Positions 1 through 7,855 of a stretch of DNA of 21,174 nt are shown here, in pieces (position 1 is the stretch's first letter; each line of letters begins with the position of its first letter). Location of the stretch: the NCBI GenBank assembly GCA_026770585.1, contig MU647510.1, forward strand, positions 70,022 through 91,195, read 5' to 3'. The position numbers and the translations under genes are program-made. The notes beneath the pieces were generated by a model. The model searched no databases, was not told the origin of the DNA, and was given only the letters and a program-made list of their open reading frames with translations. This DNA comes from Baffinella frigidus. Its lineage: Eukaryota; Cryptophyceae; Cryptomonadales; Baffinellaceae.

Positions 1-78
1 CAGTTGGCTTCGGCGTCCGCGTGACCGGTCACGCGGACGCCGAAGCCAACTGTCCGAGGTGACTGCCTTGTCATGTTC
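1..78. repeat. Palindromic element P, copy 1 (left end cut by window)
   Basis: Bases 1-52 form a perfect palindrome centred on GTGACCGGTCAC, followed by a right flank ending GTGACTGCCTTG. The same right half and flank recur at 4190-4258 (reversed) and 18101-18160, so this is a dispersed element rather than a chance palindrome. The left half probably continues beyond the window edge. The core GCGTGACCGGTCACGC also occurs at 14799-14822 and twice at 15120-15170. No coding content. Confidence 0.8.
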
Positions 79-81
79 CGT

Positions 82-600
82 CGGACGGACGCGCAGACCC
101 CCGCGGCCCGTCGCACAATACCTGAGGGATCCACTCTGCCATAGTGGAGGGAATGACTCAACGAGATACCAACTACAACACTATTCACACCCACCTCCGC
201 ATAGTATTGCAGTTAGTACGAGGGATCCTAGGACCAAAAGACGCGCAGACGCTCGCGGTCTGGGGATATTACCCCACATAGAGATAAAGTGGACGTGACT
301 TGTGTAAAGTCGCTCCGGCTATCTCTATGTGGGGTAATATCCCCAGACGCGGCCCGTCGCACAATACCCGAGGGATCCGTTACCCTATTAACGTGCCTCT
401 GTGCACGCTGGGTCTCTCGGCCCTCTCCTCTCGAGTCCTAGGGATGCGTCCTCACATCCTCCCCCTCGTGCCTACTGTCACCTACGGTAGTTACCGATTA
501 TTTGGTGTAGAAATAAACGTTTACCCACGCCCCTCGATGCAGGTGGCGGGGACGGACGCGCAGACCCTCGCGGCCCGTCGCACAAAACCCGAGGGATCCT
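82..600. repeat. GC-rich interspersed repeat cluster (GGACGCGCAGAC type)
   Basis: A unit beginning GGACGGACGCGCAGAC and continuing through GGCCCGTCGCACAA to GAGGGATCC is seen at about 82-131 and 549-599. A shortened copy lies at 345-378 and partial copies at 238-257 and 713-735. Several copies run directly into the internal loop of family A (GAGGGATCCTAGGACCAAAA), so this unit has become joined to A fragments. At 374-395 the A loop is fused straight to the A terminus, which is an internally deleted version of the arrangement at 591-686. I see no credible gene here. Confidence 0.65.
259..347. repeat. 28-bp inverted repeat with short loop
   Basis: Bases 259-286 (TCTGGGGATATTACCCCACA and on) are the exact reverse complement of 320-347, separated by 33 bases. 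The arms are longer than chance would give, and the structure would form a strong hairpin or cruciform. It is probably a small foldback element or the remains of one. Confidence 0.75.
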
Positions 601-686
601 AGGACCAAAAGTCTCGGCCTACGGTAGGAGGTCCTAGGCAATCCCGTAGGCCTAACCACCCCATTTTCAGGCCGTTGCCCTATTAA
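591..686. mobile_element. Family A foldback element, right half (A1)
   Basis: This starts in the family A loop (GAGGGATCCTAGGACCAAAA) and runs through the right arm to the terminus CCCTATTAA. The left arm is replaced by the GC-rich GGACGCGCAGAC repeat. Loop orientation and terminus type agree with the intact copies at 7856-8021. It is non-coding. Confidence 0.75.
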
Positions 687-822
687 CGTGCATTTGCCCC
701 CGCAGGCGGCTGGGACGGACGCGCAGACGCTCGCGGGGCTACGCACGACGCTACTCGGGAAAGCGCAGAGCGAAAAGCGCCAGCGCGCGCTCCTCAAGGT
801 CGTGTCCCGGCCCAGCACGCGT

Positions 823-910
823 CGTGTCCATGGTTTGTACGAGTCGTGTCCCTGCTTTGTACGAGTCGTGTCCATGGTTTGTACGAGTCGTGTCCATGGT
901 TTGTACGAGG
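823..910. repeat. 22-bp tandem array, 4 units
   Basis: There are four head-to-tail copies of a 22-bp unit, CGTGTCCATGGTTTGTACGA plus GT, at 823, 845, 867 and 889. The second has CCTGC in place of CATGG. The array sits in GC-rich sequence rich in CGTGTCCCG. The apparent open frames on both strands here follow from the repeat and are not genes. Confidence 0.9.
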
Positions 911-1142
911 CGCGTCCCGGTCGTGTCCCGCGGACGGTACGAGGCGCGTCCACACGTCCCACGGACGGGAGGATGCGGGCACTAGCGGAAAGCGGCAGCG
1001 CGCCCTCCTCGAGTTCGTGTCCCGGAATCCCAGACTGGTTTGGAGCCACCTACACAACCCTGGGTAGTAAATTACTATTAAAGTACATTTGTTTATCTGG
1101 TGCAAACGATGTTATCTGGAACTGACATACGAGGCGCGCCCC

Positions 1143-1300
1143 GGAACGCGCGCTGCTCAAGGTCGTGTCCCGGCCCAGCGCGAGTCGTGTCCCTGCTTTG
1201 TACGAGTCGTGTCCATGGTTTGTACGAGGCGTGTCCCGGTCGTGTCCCGCTAACGTACGGGGCGTGCCCCGGTCGTGTCCCGCTGACGTACTCAGCGCGT
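1143..1300. repeat. Second copy of the 22-bp array and its flank
   Basis: The leader CTCAAGGTCGTGTCCCGGCC of the first array (from about 792) recurs at about 1156. It is followed by two 22-bp units at 1186-1207 and 1208-1229 and by degenerate CGTGTCCCG repeats to about 1290. This is a duplication of the whole block with fewer units. Confidence 0.8.
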
Positions 1301-1303
1301 CTC

Positions 1304-1345
1304 GCAGCAGGAGGCGATCAGGGGGGGGGCAGCGCGCCGTGCCGA
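1304..1345. repeat. Outlying copy of the AGCAGGAGGCGATCA linker
   Basis: This is the first of five copies of a linker, AGCAGGAGGCG(A/G)TCA followed by a G-run and CAGCGCGC. The others start near 1644, 1783, 1943 and 2104. This one lies before family D copy 1, so D copy 1 and neighbouring DNA separate it from the main array. Confidence 0.7.
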
Positions 1346-1397
1346 TCGGGTTGAGGGTGGAGGGTCGAGTCCCACGTGCGATCAGTGTAGGAGGTGT

Positions 1398-1576
1398 CCA
1401 CACGAGGCTACCCAGGCGAACAGAATAAGACGGACTTTTAAAGTTTTGTGGGCAAATGATCACGTTTCCGCCCGCTGAGCGGTCGGGCGTGTGTAAAGTC
1501 GCTGCTTTTCATCTGAAAATTACTACACACGTTTACAATCGACATTTATTCTGTTCGCATAGGTAGCCTCGTGTGG
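1398..1576. mobile_element. Family D foldback element, copy 1
   Basis: A 179-bp element whose ends are CCACACGAGGCTACCCAGGC (left) and the matching inverted sequence ending GCCTCGTGTGG (right). It is flanked on both sides by GT, a 2-bp target duplication. The inside carries AAATGATCACGTTTCCG, shared with copy 2 at 11119-11299, and GAAAATTACTACACA, shared with copy 3 at 11577-11760. It has no open frame, as expected for a non-autonomous DNA transposon derivative. Confidence 0.8.
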
Positions 1577-1643
1577 GTAGGGGGGGAGATGCTGATCTGG
1601 TGCACACGATTTCTGGCGCTGACGTAAAAGGCGCGTGGTGTAC

Positions 1644-2130
1644 GGAGCAGGAGGCGGTCAGGGGGGGGGCAGCGCTCATCACCCCAGCTGTGATTCGTGT
1701 AGTAAAGTATGCGTACTTGCTGTAATTCGTGTAGTAAAGTACGCTCAAATGCTGTAATTCGTGTGGTAAAGTACACGTGCGCGAGCAGGAGGCGATCAAG
1801 GGGGGGCAGCGCGCATCACCCCAGCTGTGATTGGTGTAGTAAAGCGCTGTAATTCGTGTGGTAAAGTGCTGCAATTCGTGTAGTAAAGTGCTATAATTCG
1901 TGTAGTAAAGTGCTGTAATTCGTGTGGTAAAGTACGCGCCCCGGAGCAGGAGGCGATCAAGGGGGGGCAGCGCGCATCACCCCTGCTGTAATTCGTGTAG
2001 TAAAGTGCTGTAATTCGTGTGGTAAAGTGCTGCAATTGGTGTAGTAAAGTGCTATAATTCGTGTAGTAAAGTGCTGTAATTCGTGTGGTAAAGTACGCGC
2101 CCCGGAGCAGGAGGCGATCAAGGGGGGGCA
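1644..2130. repeat. Higher-order tandem repeat (about 160 bp) built on a 22-bp unit
   Basis: The 22-bp unit GTAATTCGTGTGGTAAAGTG plus CT is repeated in three blocks (about 1690-1772, 1826-1935 and 1987-2095). Each is preceded by the AGCAGGAGGCGATCAAGGGG linker at 1644, 1783, 1943 and 2104. Linker spacing is 139, 160 and 161 bases, so the unit of duplication is linker plus 22-bp block. The long minus-strand frames rich in TTRITALYYTN are translations of the repeat and are not genes. Confidence 0.9.
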
Positions 2131-2204
2131 ACGCGCGTCGCCGATCCCGCCCCTCGGCGCCCTCGCCCCCCGCGTGCCCCGCGGTACACCCCCCGACACC
2201 CGAG

Positions 2205-2271
2205 CACCCTCTCTCCCTCTCTCTCTCTCCATAGATAGGCCTGATGTAGGGTCCTGGCGGGGTGTGTCCTA
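2205..2271. repeat. CT microsatellite and degraded family B right half
   Basis: A short (CTCTCT)n run at about 2210-2229 is followed by ATAGATAGGCCTGATGTAGG, a decayed family B loop and right arm. The same block lies immediately left of the B copy at 3888, so the pair of decayed and intact B was duplicated together. Confidence 0.6.
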
Positions 2272-2389
2272 CAGGGGTACCTCGCTCATAAGAAACCGCC
2301 CCACCCTAGGACCCTACAGTAGGCCCATGCCTAGGGCCCTAGGGTGGTCCTGGGGGGGGGGGCGGTTTCTTATGAGCGAGATACCCCTG
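2272..2389. mobile_element. Family B foldback element, copy B1
   Basis: A 118-bp near-palindrome from CAGGGGTACCTCGCTCATAA to its inverted copy, flanked by TA on both sides (2270-2271 and 2390-2391). The arms continue AGAAACCGCCCC. The loop reads CCTAGGACCCTACAGTAGG and then GCCTAGGGCCCTA. TA duplication with inverted ends is the pattern of Tc1/mariner-type MITEs. It is non-coding. Confidence 0.85.
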
Positions 2390-2394
2390 TACCC

Positions 2395-2911
2395 GAAACC
2401 CGAGCACCCGAAACCAGAAACCCGGAACCCTAGACCATTAACCATCAACCATGCATCATAAACTCCATTATCACAAACCCCACACCCCAAACCCTAACCC
2501 CTAGCCCTAACCTTGAACCCCAAACAGCGCGGGCGGGGGCAGCCTGGAGCGGAGAAGAGTCCTGCCTCTGCACACCATACGCCATACACCATAAACAACA
2601 AACCATGAGCCATAAATAATAAATAATGAATAATACATAGTTATCAACAAACAATAAACAATAAATAATAAACCATGCATCATCAATCATGAATAATACA
2701 TACTTCACAATAAACAACAAACAACAATCGCTAACCCCCCCTCCCAACCCCGCAGCGCGGGCAGCGGCGGGCATAAACCATGCATCATAAACTCCATTAT
2801 CACAAACCCAAACCCCAAACCCTAACCCCTCGCCCTAACCGTGAACCCCAAACAGCGCGGGCAGCGGCGGGCGTGGCAGGGGCGGCCTGGAGCGAAGAAG
2901 AGTCCTGCCTG
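2395..2911. repeat. Telomere-like decayed DNA with a direct duplication
   Basis: This is an ACCCTAA / CCCGAAACC-rich stretch. A block running from CCATGCATCATAAACTCCAT through CCCTAACCCCT to GAGTCCTGCCT occurs at about 2449-2571 and again at about 2777-2911. The second copy has an extra GC-rich insert. Between them lies AT-rich low-complexity sequence (about 2575-2725, AATAATAAATAAT type). The minus-strand frame across it is low complexity and unconvincing. Confidence 0.75.
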
Positions 2912-2958
2912 GCTTTCGACTGGGTGCAGGCCCAATAGCCAGGGGCAAAGTCCTAGAC

Positions 2959-3075
2959 TCATAGGCTAACGGCCTGAAAATGGGGTAGTTAGGCATACGG
3001 CATTGCCTAGGACCTCCTACCGTAGGCCGAGGGATCCTAGGACCAAAATGTCTCGGCCTACGGTAGGAGGTCCTA
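2959..3075. mobile_element. Family A element A2, truncated on the right
   Basis: The left arm begins TCATAGGCTAACGGCCTGAA and the loop GAGGGATCCTAGGACC and the first part of the right arm follow. The arm then stops at GGTCCTA, where sequence beginning CACAGGACTGTATCCCC takes over. The truncation point looks like an insertion or recombination junction with the next element. Confidence 0.8.
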
Positions 3076-3345
3076 CACAGGACTGTATCCCCAGAGACTA
3101 CAGGGGTACCTCGCTCATAAGAAAGTGCCACCCCCTAGGACCCTACAGTAGGACTCTGCCTAGGGCCCTACGGTGGTCCTAGGGGGGTCCTAGGGGGGTC
3201 CTAGGTGGTGGTCCTAGGGGGGGGGGCGTTTCTCATGAGCGAGGTACCCCTGTAGTCTGGGGATTCACTGCCGTGACTGTATCCCCAGAGCCTCCACGGA
3301 ACCGTGTCCCCAGATCTGGGGATACACTCCCGTGTAGGATGGCCG
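3075..3345. mobile_element. CACAGGACTGTATCCCC element interrupted by family B copy B2
   Basis: The sequences left (GTATCCCCAGAGAC) and right (GTCTGGGGATTC) of B2 are complementary to each other across the TA target. Before B2 inserted they formed the palindrome CCCCAGAGACTAGTCTGGGG. The outer part continues with further CCCCAGA / TCTGGGGATAC repeats and ends near CCCGTGTAGG. A fragment of the same repeat (CCTACACAGGACTGTA) lies at about 5946. Confidence 0.6.
3101..3252. mobile_element. Family B element B2
   Basis: It has terminal CAGGGGTACCTCGCTCATAA and the inverted right end, with TA at 3099-3100 and 3253-3254. It is longer than the usual 117 bp because GGTCCTAGGGG is repeated three to four times in the right arm. 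Confidence 0.85.
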
Positions 3346-3412
3346 AGGTCACTTCGTACTGCCTCGCTTTCGACTGGGTACAGCCCTAATCACCTCATGG
3401 AGGTGTGAGGGC

Positions 3413-3473
3413 TATCCGGGGATCTCCCCAGCCAATGGCTCCAACGTCAGCCGAGGCGGGCCTATCCCCGGAT
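3413..3473. repeat. Short inverted repeat around a GAGGCGGGC motif
   Basis: CTATCCGGGGAT at 3413-3424 is complementary to ATCCCCGGATAG at 3462-3473. Inside is GCCGAGGCGGGCC, a motif also found in the stem at 5714-5802 and near 4690 and 12390. It may be a small foldback element. Confidence 0.5.
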
Positions 3474-3505
3474 AGTCCTCATAGGAGGGAGGGGCTGGCC
3501 CAGGG

Positions 3506-3653
3506 AGGTACATGGGGTACTTATCCCTCAAGTGGCAAGTGTGCTCATCTGCCCTACCGTAGGGCCCTAGGACCTGCCTAGGGCGAGTGCCTAGGGCGAG
3601 TTAGGGCGAAGATTCGCCCGTCCGCCACTTAAGGGAGGTACATGGGGTACTTA
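3506..3653. mobile_element. Family C element C1 with 18-bp flanking direct repeats
   Basis: The 18-mer AGGTACATGGGGTACTTA occurs at 3506-3523 and exactly again at 3636-3653. It brackets a 112-bp element whose ends are TCCCTCAAGTGGC and GCCACTTAAGGGA. The interior has the family C core GCCCTACCGTAGGGCCCTAG. Eighteen bases is long for a DNA-transposon target duplication, so the flanks could instead be part of an older repeat. Confidence 0.65.
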
Positions 3654-3845
3654 GAAGGTCCAGGCCCAATAGGAGGACAGGGAGAAAGAGGGCACCGTCT
3701 TGCGTTCCGAGACGCCCCTGCACTATCATCCCTGACTTATGGAGCCACGCGCCTTTAGGTCCTTCAGGTTTTAATTTCTCCCGACATATGCCAACGACAC
3801 GCCCTTCCGTAGAAAGGACTGCCCCCCCTAGGACCACCGTAGGGC
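3654..3845. other. Stretch without recognised feature
   Basis: About 190 bases of mixed composition. The minus-strand frame ending at 3601 is short, shows no recognisable protein and overlaps repeat sequence. I see no supported gene. Confidence 0.5.
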
Positions 3846-3887
3846 CATAGATAGGCCTGATGTAGGGTCCTGGCGGGGTGCGTCCTA

Positions 3888-4005
3888 CAGGGGTACCTCG
3901 CTCATAAGAAACCGCCCCCCCCTAGGACCCTACAGTAGGACCATGCCTAGGGTCCTATGGTGGTCCTAGGGGGGGGGGCGGTTTCTTATGAGCGAGGTAC
4001 CCCTG
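3888..4005. mobile_element. Family B element B3
   Basis: A 118-bp intact copy flanked by TA (3886-3887 and 4006-4007), with arms nearly perfectly complementary. The 40 bases to its left match those left of B1, so B1 and B3 share an ancestral segment. The right flanks differ. Confidence 0.85.
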
Positions 4006-4125
4006 TAGGGGGGGGGGGGTATGCTGGGTGCCAGGAGAGGGCGCCGTCTTGTTGGAGACGCCCCTCAACTAGCCGGAGTTCCCCTCCCAGAGTCGGAGTC
4101 GAAGTTCCCATCCTACCCACACTAC

Positions 4126-4331
4126 CCACACCCCCCCCAGTAGCGGGGGGGGCGGTTGGGGTGCCACGGAGCCCCCCCACTGGGGGGGGGGCATGACAAG
4201 GCAGTCACCTCGGACAGTTGGCTTCGGCGTCCGCGTGACCGGTCACGCGGGCGCTCAAGAGCCACACCCCCCCCAGTAGCGGGGGGGGCGGTTGGGGTGC
4301 CACGGAGCCCCCCCACTGGGGGGGGGGGTTG
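4126..4331. repeat. Pair of about 65-bp direct repeats flanking palindrome P
   Basis: A C/G-run-rich block (CACCCCCCCCAGTAGCGGGG ... GCCCCCCCACTGGGG) is present at about 4128-4191 and again at about 4264-4331. It brackets palindrome P copy 2. The layout resembles a small composite or an insertion into a tandem pair. The open frames in this block on both strands follow from the G/C runs. Confidence 0.75.
4190..4258. mobile_element. Palindromic element P, copy 2
   Basis: In reverse it matches the start of the window: CAAGGCAGTCACCTCGGACA, then CAGTTGGCTTCGGCGTCC, the GTGACCGGTCAC centre, and an abbreviated second half ending in GCGGGCGCTC. The other half of the palindrome is cut short, as in copy 3 at 18101-18186. 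Confidence 0.75.
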
Positions 4332-4449
4332 TGACACCAACCCAGCACAGGGGTACCTCTCGGTGTCCTAGGTGTCGGGCCGTGTTGGTAGTAACAAAAG
4401 GCTCTCTCACTACACGACCTCTCTCGGCGCACCTGCTCAGACACAGCCA

Positions 4450-4535
4450 GATCCTAGGTCCTAGTCAGGTCCTAGGGCCCTACGGTAGGGCGTATGAGCC
4501 TACTGGCCACTTAAGGGATATGGCCACTTAAGGGA
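4450..4535. mobile_element. Family C fragment
   Basis: TCCTAGGGCCCTACGGTAGG followed by GCGTATGAGCCTACTGGCC and two copies of GGCCACTTAAGGGATA. This is one half of family C with the terminal block repeated. Confidence 0.7.
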
Positions 4536-4574
4536 TAGCCGTGGCCAACCGCCTTGAGGCAAATCGCTGTAGGG

Positions 4575-4775
4575 GAGGCCTGAATGTGATTCGAAAGGAA
4601 GCATGGCTTTTCTGCAGAACCAGTTTGATTCACTGACAGGATTCCTTACAACTACTTATAGGCGCTCTCCCTTGGAGCCCTTTTACCCGAGGCGGGCCCG
4701 TCCAGGACCCGGTCCTCACAAGTTCCGGTGTCCGCCTATGTTGGAAGCTCGAAGAACCTACATGTAAAGGACCTC
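4575..4775 (-). repeat. Repeat G, copy 1, with a roughly 100-bp insert
   Basis: Read in reverse, it runs from an AGGTCCTTTACATGTAGG-like start through CCAACATAGGCGGACACCGG and AACTTGT, then about 100 unrelated bases (4619-4718), then AAGCCATGCTTCCTTTCGAA. Copies at 11540-11975, 12650-12930 and 13080-13192 show the two parts joined, so the central segment here is an insertion or replacement. The CCTATGTTGG junction is intact in this copy and serves as the empty site for the insertions in copies 2 and 3. Confidence 0.7.
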
Positions 4776-4864
4776 AAGGCATGCATGGCGACAGGCTTTG
4801 TTGGTATTCGTAAAGGTCTCTCTCTTGGCCTGGCACGCAGAGGAGGGGTTGGGTTTCGAGGGTT

Positions 4865-5146
4865 TATCCCTTATCTGCCGAAAAAGGTACGTAATCATTT
4901 TTTTTAGCAGGAATCAGGTGTAGGGATTTGAATTTAGCGGAGGACGGTTTTCCGGGTCTCGTAAATCAGGAATTTCTCGGGTCGTTTAGCACCAATTATT
5001 CAATTTGTTCAGCTTAGCGAGCCTGACAAGTGATGAGCTGTTGTTTTTTTGATAATTTTCCATTAAGAGGCGGCTTAATTAAAAAATGCCAAAGTTGACT
5101 TTTGGCCTGGATGACGTCCTGAGACGTCGCAGGCAGATAAGGGATA
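4865..5146. mobile_element. 282-bp element with 15-bp terminal inverted repeats
   Basis: TATCCCTTATCTGCC at 4865-4879 is the exact reverse complement of 5132-5146. Between them lies AT-rich DNA unlike the GC-rich surroundings, with runs of T and no convincing open frame. If the outermost TA is a target duplication, the termini would be TCCCTTATCTGCC, a Stowaway/mariner-like layout. It occurs only once in the window. Confidence 0.55.
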
Positions 5147-5615
5147 GGGCCCTAGGCATATGCTTACTGTAGGGTATTAGGCGGGGGCGTTTTTTTATGA
5201 GCGAGGCACTCCTGTACAGGGGTACCTCGCTCACAAGCAACAACCCCCCCCTAGGGCCCTACAGTAGGGCTATGCCTAGGGCCCTACAGGGGTACCTCGC
5301 TCATCAGAAACCGCCCCCCCCTAAGATTACCTTAGGGCCCTAGGCATAGGCCTACTGTAGGGTCCTACAGGGGTACCTCGCTCATAAGAAACCGACCCCG
5401 CCTGCACACATGCATGACCCTACAGTACAGTGCAGGGCTATGCCTAGGGTCCTATGGTGGTCCTAGGGGTGGGGCGGTTTCTTATGAGCGAGGTACCCCT
5501 GTATGGGAGTCCTATGGGGGGGGGCAGTTTCTTATGAGCGAGGTACCCCGGTATGCCTACTGTAGGGTGTTAGGCGGGGGCGGTTTCTGATGAGCGAGGT
5601 ACCCCTGTACATGCA
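5147..5615. mobile_element. Rearranged cluster of family B halves
   Basis: At least six partial or complete B copies are packed head to tail. CAGGGGTACCTCGCTC-type ends face right at about 5218, 5286 and 5370. GAGCGAGGTACCCCTG-type ends face left near 5208, 5501, 5549 and 5608. The loop is in reverse orientation at about 5325-5365. B elements have inserted into or recombined with each other here. Confidence 0.75.
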
Positions 5616-5713
5616 CCTGGGGAAGTCGGTCTCTGCGCAGAGACGAGTCGTGCAGAGAACTGCGGTGCCGCGAGACGCCCGTGGTCCCGTGTGAGGACCT
5701 CGGCCAGCTAGGC

Positions 5714-5802
5714 TAGGACGAGCCCGCCTCGGGATGGCATTGGAGACATCTGCCCGTTACAGAGCAATGGCTCCAATGCCATCCCGAGGCGGGCTCGTCC
5801 TA
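5714..5802. mobile_element. Hairpin element with perfect 32-bp arms
   Basis: Bases 5714-5745 (TAGGACGAGCCCGCCTCGGG ...) are the exact reverse complement of 5771-5802, with a 25-base loop. The arm motif GAGGCGGGCTCGTCC recurs singly near 4690 and 12392, which suggests a dispersed family. Confidence 0.75.
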
Positions 5803-5808
5803 CATGTA

Positions 5809-5925
5809 CAGGGGTACCTCGCTCGTAAGAAACTGCGCTCCCCTAGGACCCTACAGTAGGCCTATGCCTAGGGCCCTGCGGTGGTCCTAGGGGGGGGGCA
5901 GTTTCTTATGAGCGAGGTACCCCTG
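5809..5925. mobile_element. Family B element B5
   Basis: A 117-bp copy flanked by TA at 5807-5808 and 5926-5927. The left arm has CTCGTAAG in place of CTCATAAG; otherwise it is typical. Confidence 0.85.
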
Positions 5926-5927
5926 TA

Positions 5928-6300
5928 AAGTCACTCCGGTCATCCTACACAGGACTGTACAGGTACATGTACCTGCAATTAGTCAACTTGGACCCAAGCG
6001 AAACGTTTGTGTGGAGTAAAGCGTCTTGACCGGGCGATGAGCGATACACTTATTGACACTGATCGACTTTATTCGAAAGAGAAATGCACGGTGCAAGAAT
6101 TGAGGCGAGATTAGGAAAACATCTGGGAACTGCACCAATATTTTCCTACTCAAGAAACTGCCACTACCCATAATGGGGGATCCACCAAGGAGCAGTGCGC
6201 ATTAGCGATACCGCCTAGAGCCACATGTAATTTCAGTGCCAGGCCCACCAATCCTTCTGAAAAGACATGTACCTGCCTCACAAGAAACCATTCTCCCCTA
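5928..6300. other. Low-repeat stretch, no supported gene
   Basis: About 370 bases that match none of the repeat families beyond a CCTACACAGGACTG fragment at 5946. A short palindrome, CAGGTACATGTACCTG, lies at about 5959. A 62-codon minus-strand frame exists but resembles nothing I know and lacks supporting context. Confidence 0.5.
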
Positions 6301-6304
6301 GGGC

Positions 6305-6717
6305 CCTACAGTACAGGGTTACCTCGCTCACAAGAAACTGCCTCCTCCTGGGACCCTACAGTAGGACCATGCCTAGGACCTTATGGTGGTCCTGGGGGGG
6401 GGGGCGGTTTCTTATGAGCTAGGTACCCCTGCAGGCCTATGCCTAGGGCCTATGGTGGTCCTACTAGAGAGTGGCGTTTGCTTACAGCTGTATGGGCGAG
6501 GTACCCCTGTACAGGGGTACCTCTCTCACAAGAAACCGCCTCCCCCTAGGACCCTACAGTAGGACCATGCCTAGGGCCCTATGGTGGTCCTAGGGGGGGG
6601 GGTCGTTTCTTATGAGCGAGGTACTCCTGCAGACCTATGCCTAGGGCCTATGGTGGTCCTACTACAGTGTAGAGGGTGGCATTTTCTTACAGCTGTATGA
6701 GCGAGGTACCCCTGTAG
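6305..6717. mobile_element. Tandem duplication of a family B compound unit
   Basis: Two units of about 206 bases lie end to end. Each holds an intact B copy (6314-6431 and 6512-6629), then a variant right half carrying TTACAGCTGTATG before the GCGAGGTACCCCTGTA end (to 6511 and 6717). The same unusual variant half in both shows that the compound was duplicated after it formed. Confidence 0.8.
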
Positions 6718-6725
6718 GGTCCTAG

Positions 6726-7380
6726 GGAGCTGTGCCTCCTGACGGGCGAGGCTCTTGAAAATCTCTTGTGGGTGTGGCCTATATGATAGATGGACGGCTT
6801 ATTTGGACGTGACGGTAGTAACTTTTTGTACCGGCTTGTACCTTTTTGTACCGCCTTGTTACAGCCCGGTACTACTTTCGGGACGTGACAGCAGTACACG
6901 GACACCCTTGGAACGGGTCCGTTTTTGGAGCCATTGGCCCCCTGTGCCTCCTTACGGGCGAGGCTCTTGACCCCAAGGCCGGAGTTCTGGTAATTCGTGC
7001 CATGTGTAGGAGGTGGAGTTAGAATCCATCCGGAAAATGCTCGTATGAGCGGCCGACACGGGGTACAGTAAGTGGCACAATGCGTAGCATGTGCGGCGCT
7101 GACGCTGGTTGTTTGGCAATAAATTATCAATCTCTCCTAGGGAGCTGTGCCTCCTTACGGGCGAGGCTCTTGACCCCAAGGCCGGAGTTGTGGTAATTCG
7201 TGCCATGTACAACTTCATTCATGCGCCCACTATCGTAACACACCGAACGCCGTGTGTGTTACGAGGTACCCCTGTAGGGGCGAGGCTCTGTACCCCAAGG
7301 CCGGAGTTCTGGTAATTCGTGTCATGTACAACTTCATTCATGCGCCCCCTATCGTAACACACCGAACGCCGTGTGGCGTA
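6726..7380. repeat. L repeats (direct, 4 copies)
   Basis: A unit CTGTGCCTCCTTACGGGCGA ... CCAAGGCCGGAGTTCTGG, TAATTCGTGCCATGTACAAC and TCATTCATGCGCCC ends with CGTAACACACCGAACGCCG. It is present fully at about 7140-7256 and, less its start, at 7273-7373. Truncated copies lie at 6726-6755 and 6944-7006; the latter is cut by repeat H. The part between 6756 and 6940 carries TTTTTGTACCG repeats. A reversed, diverged copy lies at 10265-10440. Confidence 0.75.
7003..7133. mobile_element. Repeat H, copy 1
   Basis: It shares GAATCCATCCGGAAAATGCT, the hairpin GGCACAATGCGTAGCATGTG and the tail TTTGGCAATAAATTATCAAT with copies at 11790-11920 (reversed) and 12527-12645. Its borders lie inside an L repeat. 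It has no open frame and no inverted terminal repeat. The AATAAA-containing tail suggests a SINE-like retroposon, but I could not assign A and B boxes. Confidence 0.65.
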
Positions 7381-7389
7381 CAGAGCCTA

Positions 7390-7571
7390 CAGGGGTACCT
7401 CGCTCATAAGAAACCGCCCCCCCCTAGGACCCTACAGTAGGACCATGCCTAGGGCCCTGCGGTGGTCCTAGGGGGGGGGGGGCGGTTTCTTATGAGTGTC
7501 GTTCATAAGAAACCGCCCCCCCCTAGGACCCTACAGTAGGGCTATGCCTAGGGCCCTACGGTGGTCCTAGG
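7390..7571. mobile_element. Family B compound (B7)
   Basis: A complete left arm and loop begin at CAGGGGTACCTCGCTC, preceded by TA. The right arm stops at TTATGAG and runs into a second left arm lacking its terminus (GTTCATAAGAAACCGCC) plus a second loop to CCTAGG at about 7571. It looks like recombination between two B copies. Confidence 0.75.
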
Positions 7572-7727
7572 AGGCGGGGAACCTTCAAAATCGGTAGCCT
7601 TGCTGGTACAAATTTTAAAACTATCCGACATGCCCCCCAGAGGGACTTTTAATTATCCGACATGTGTAAAGCAACTGACCCTCGGGCAGTTTCTTATGGG
7701 CGATGTACTCCTATCCCTTATCCCTTA
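7572..7727. other. Stretch without recognised feature
   Basis: About 150 bases with a small direct repeat (ACTATCCGACATG / TTATCCGACATG) and a decayed B right end (GGCAGTTTCTTATGGGCGAT) near 7695-7712. No gene seen. Confidence 0.5.
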
Positions 7728-7831
7728 AGTGCCCAGTAGGCTCATATGCCCTACGGTAGGGCCCTAGGACCTGCCTAGGACCTCAGGCCCCCAAATTTGG
7801 GGGCCTGGTCACTTGAGGGATAACCCGAACC
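7728..7831. mobile_element. Family C element, near complete
   Basis: The left end is TTATCCCTTAAGTGCCC. The core GCCCTACGGTAGGGCCCTAG and GACCTGCCTAGGACCTC follow, then a small palindrome, GGCCCCCAAATTTGGGGGCC, and the right end GGTCACTTGAGGGATAA. The same order is seen in pieces at 19255-19325. Confidence 0.7.
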
Positions 7832-7855
7832 CTATCCATCTCGTCATGTGGAGAT

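Noticed and set aside
823-910. CRISPR-like regular array
   Set aside because: The 22-bp units are contiguous with no unique spacers, and no cas genes or prokaryotic context are present.
498-1049. Long minus-strand open frame of 183 codons
   Set aside because: It lies over the 22-bp array and GC-rich repeats; the peptide is repetitive (YKPWTR) and no splice or homology support exists.
1533-2232. Several overlapping minus-strand frames rich in LYYTNYS / TTRITA
   Set aside because: They are translations of the 22-bp unit in different frames.
2272-2389. Bacterial-type terminator or REP element
   Set aside because: The hairpins are element-sized, TA-flanked and dispersed; there is no operon or T-run context.
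6687-7218. Minus-strand frames of 147 and 88 codons
   Set aside because: They cross L, H and B repeats and share peptides (ASPVRRHSSLG) only because the L repeat is duplicated.
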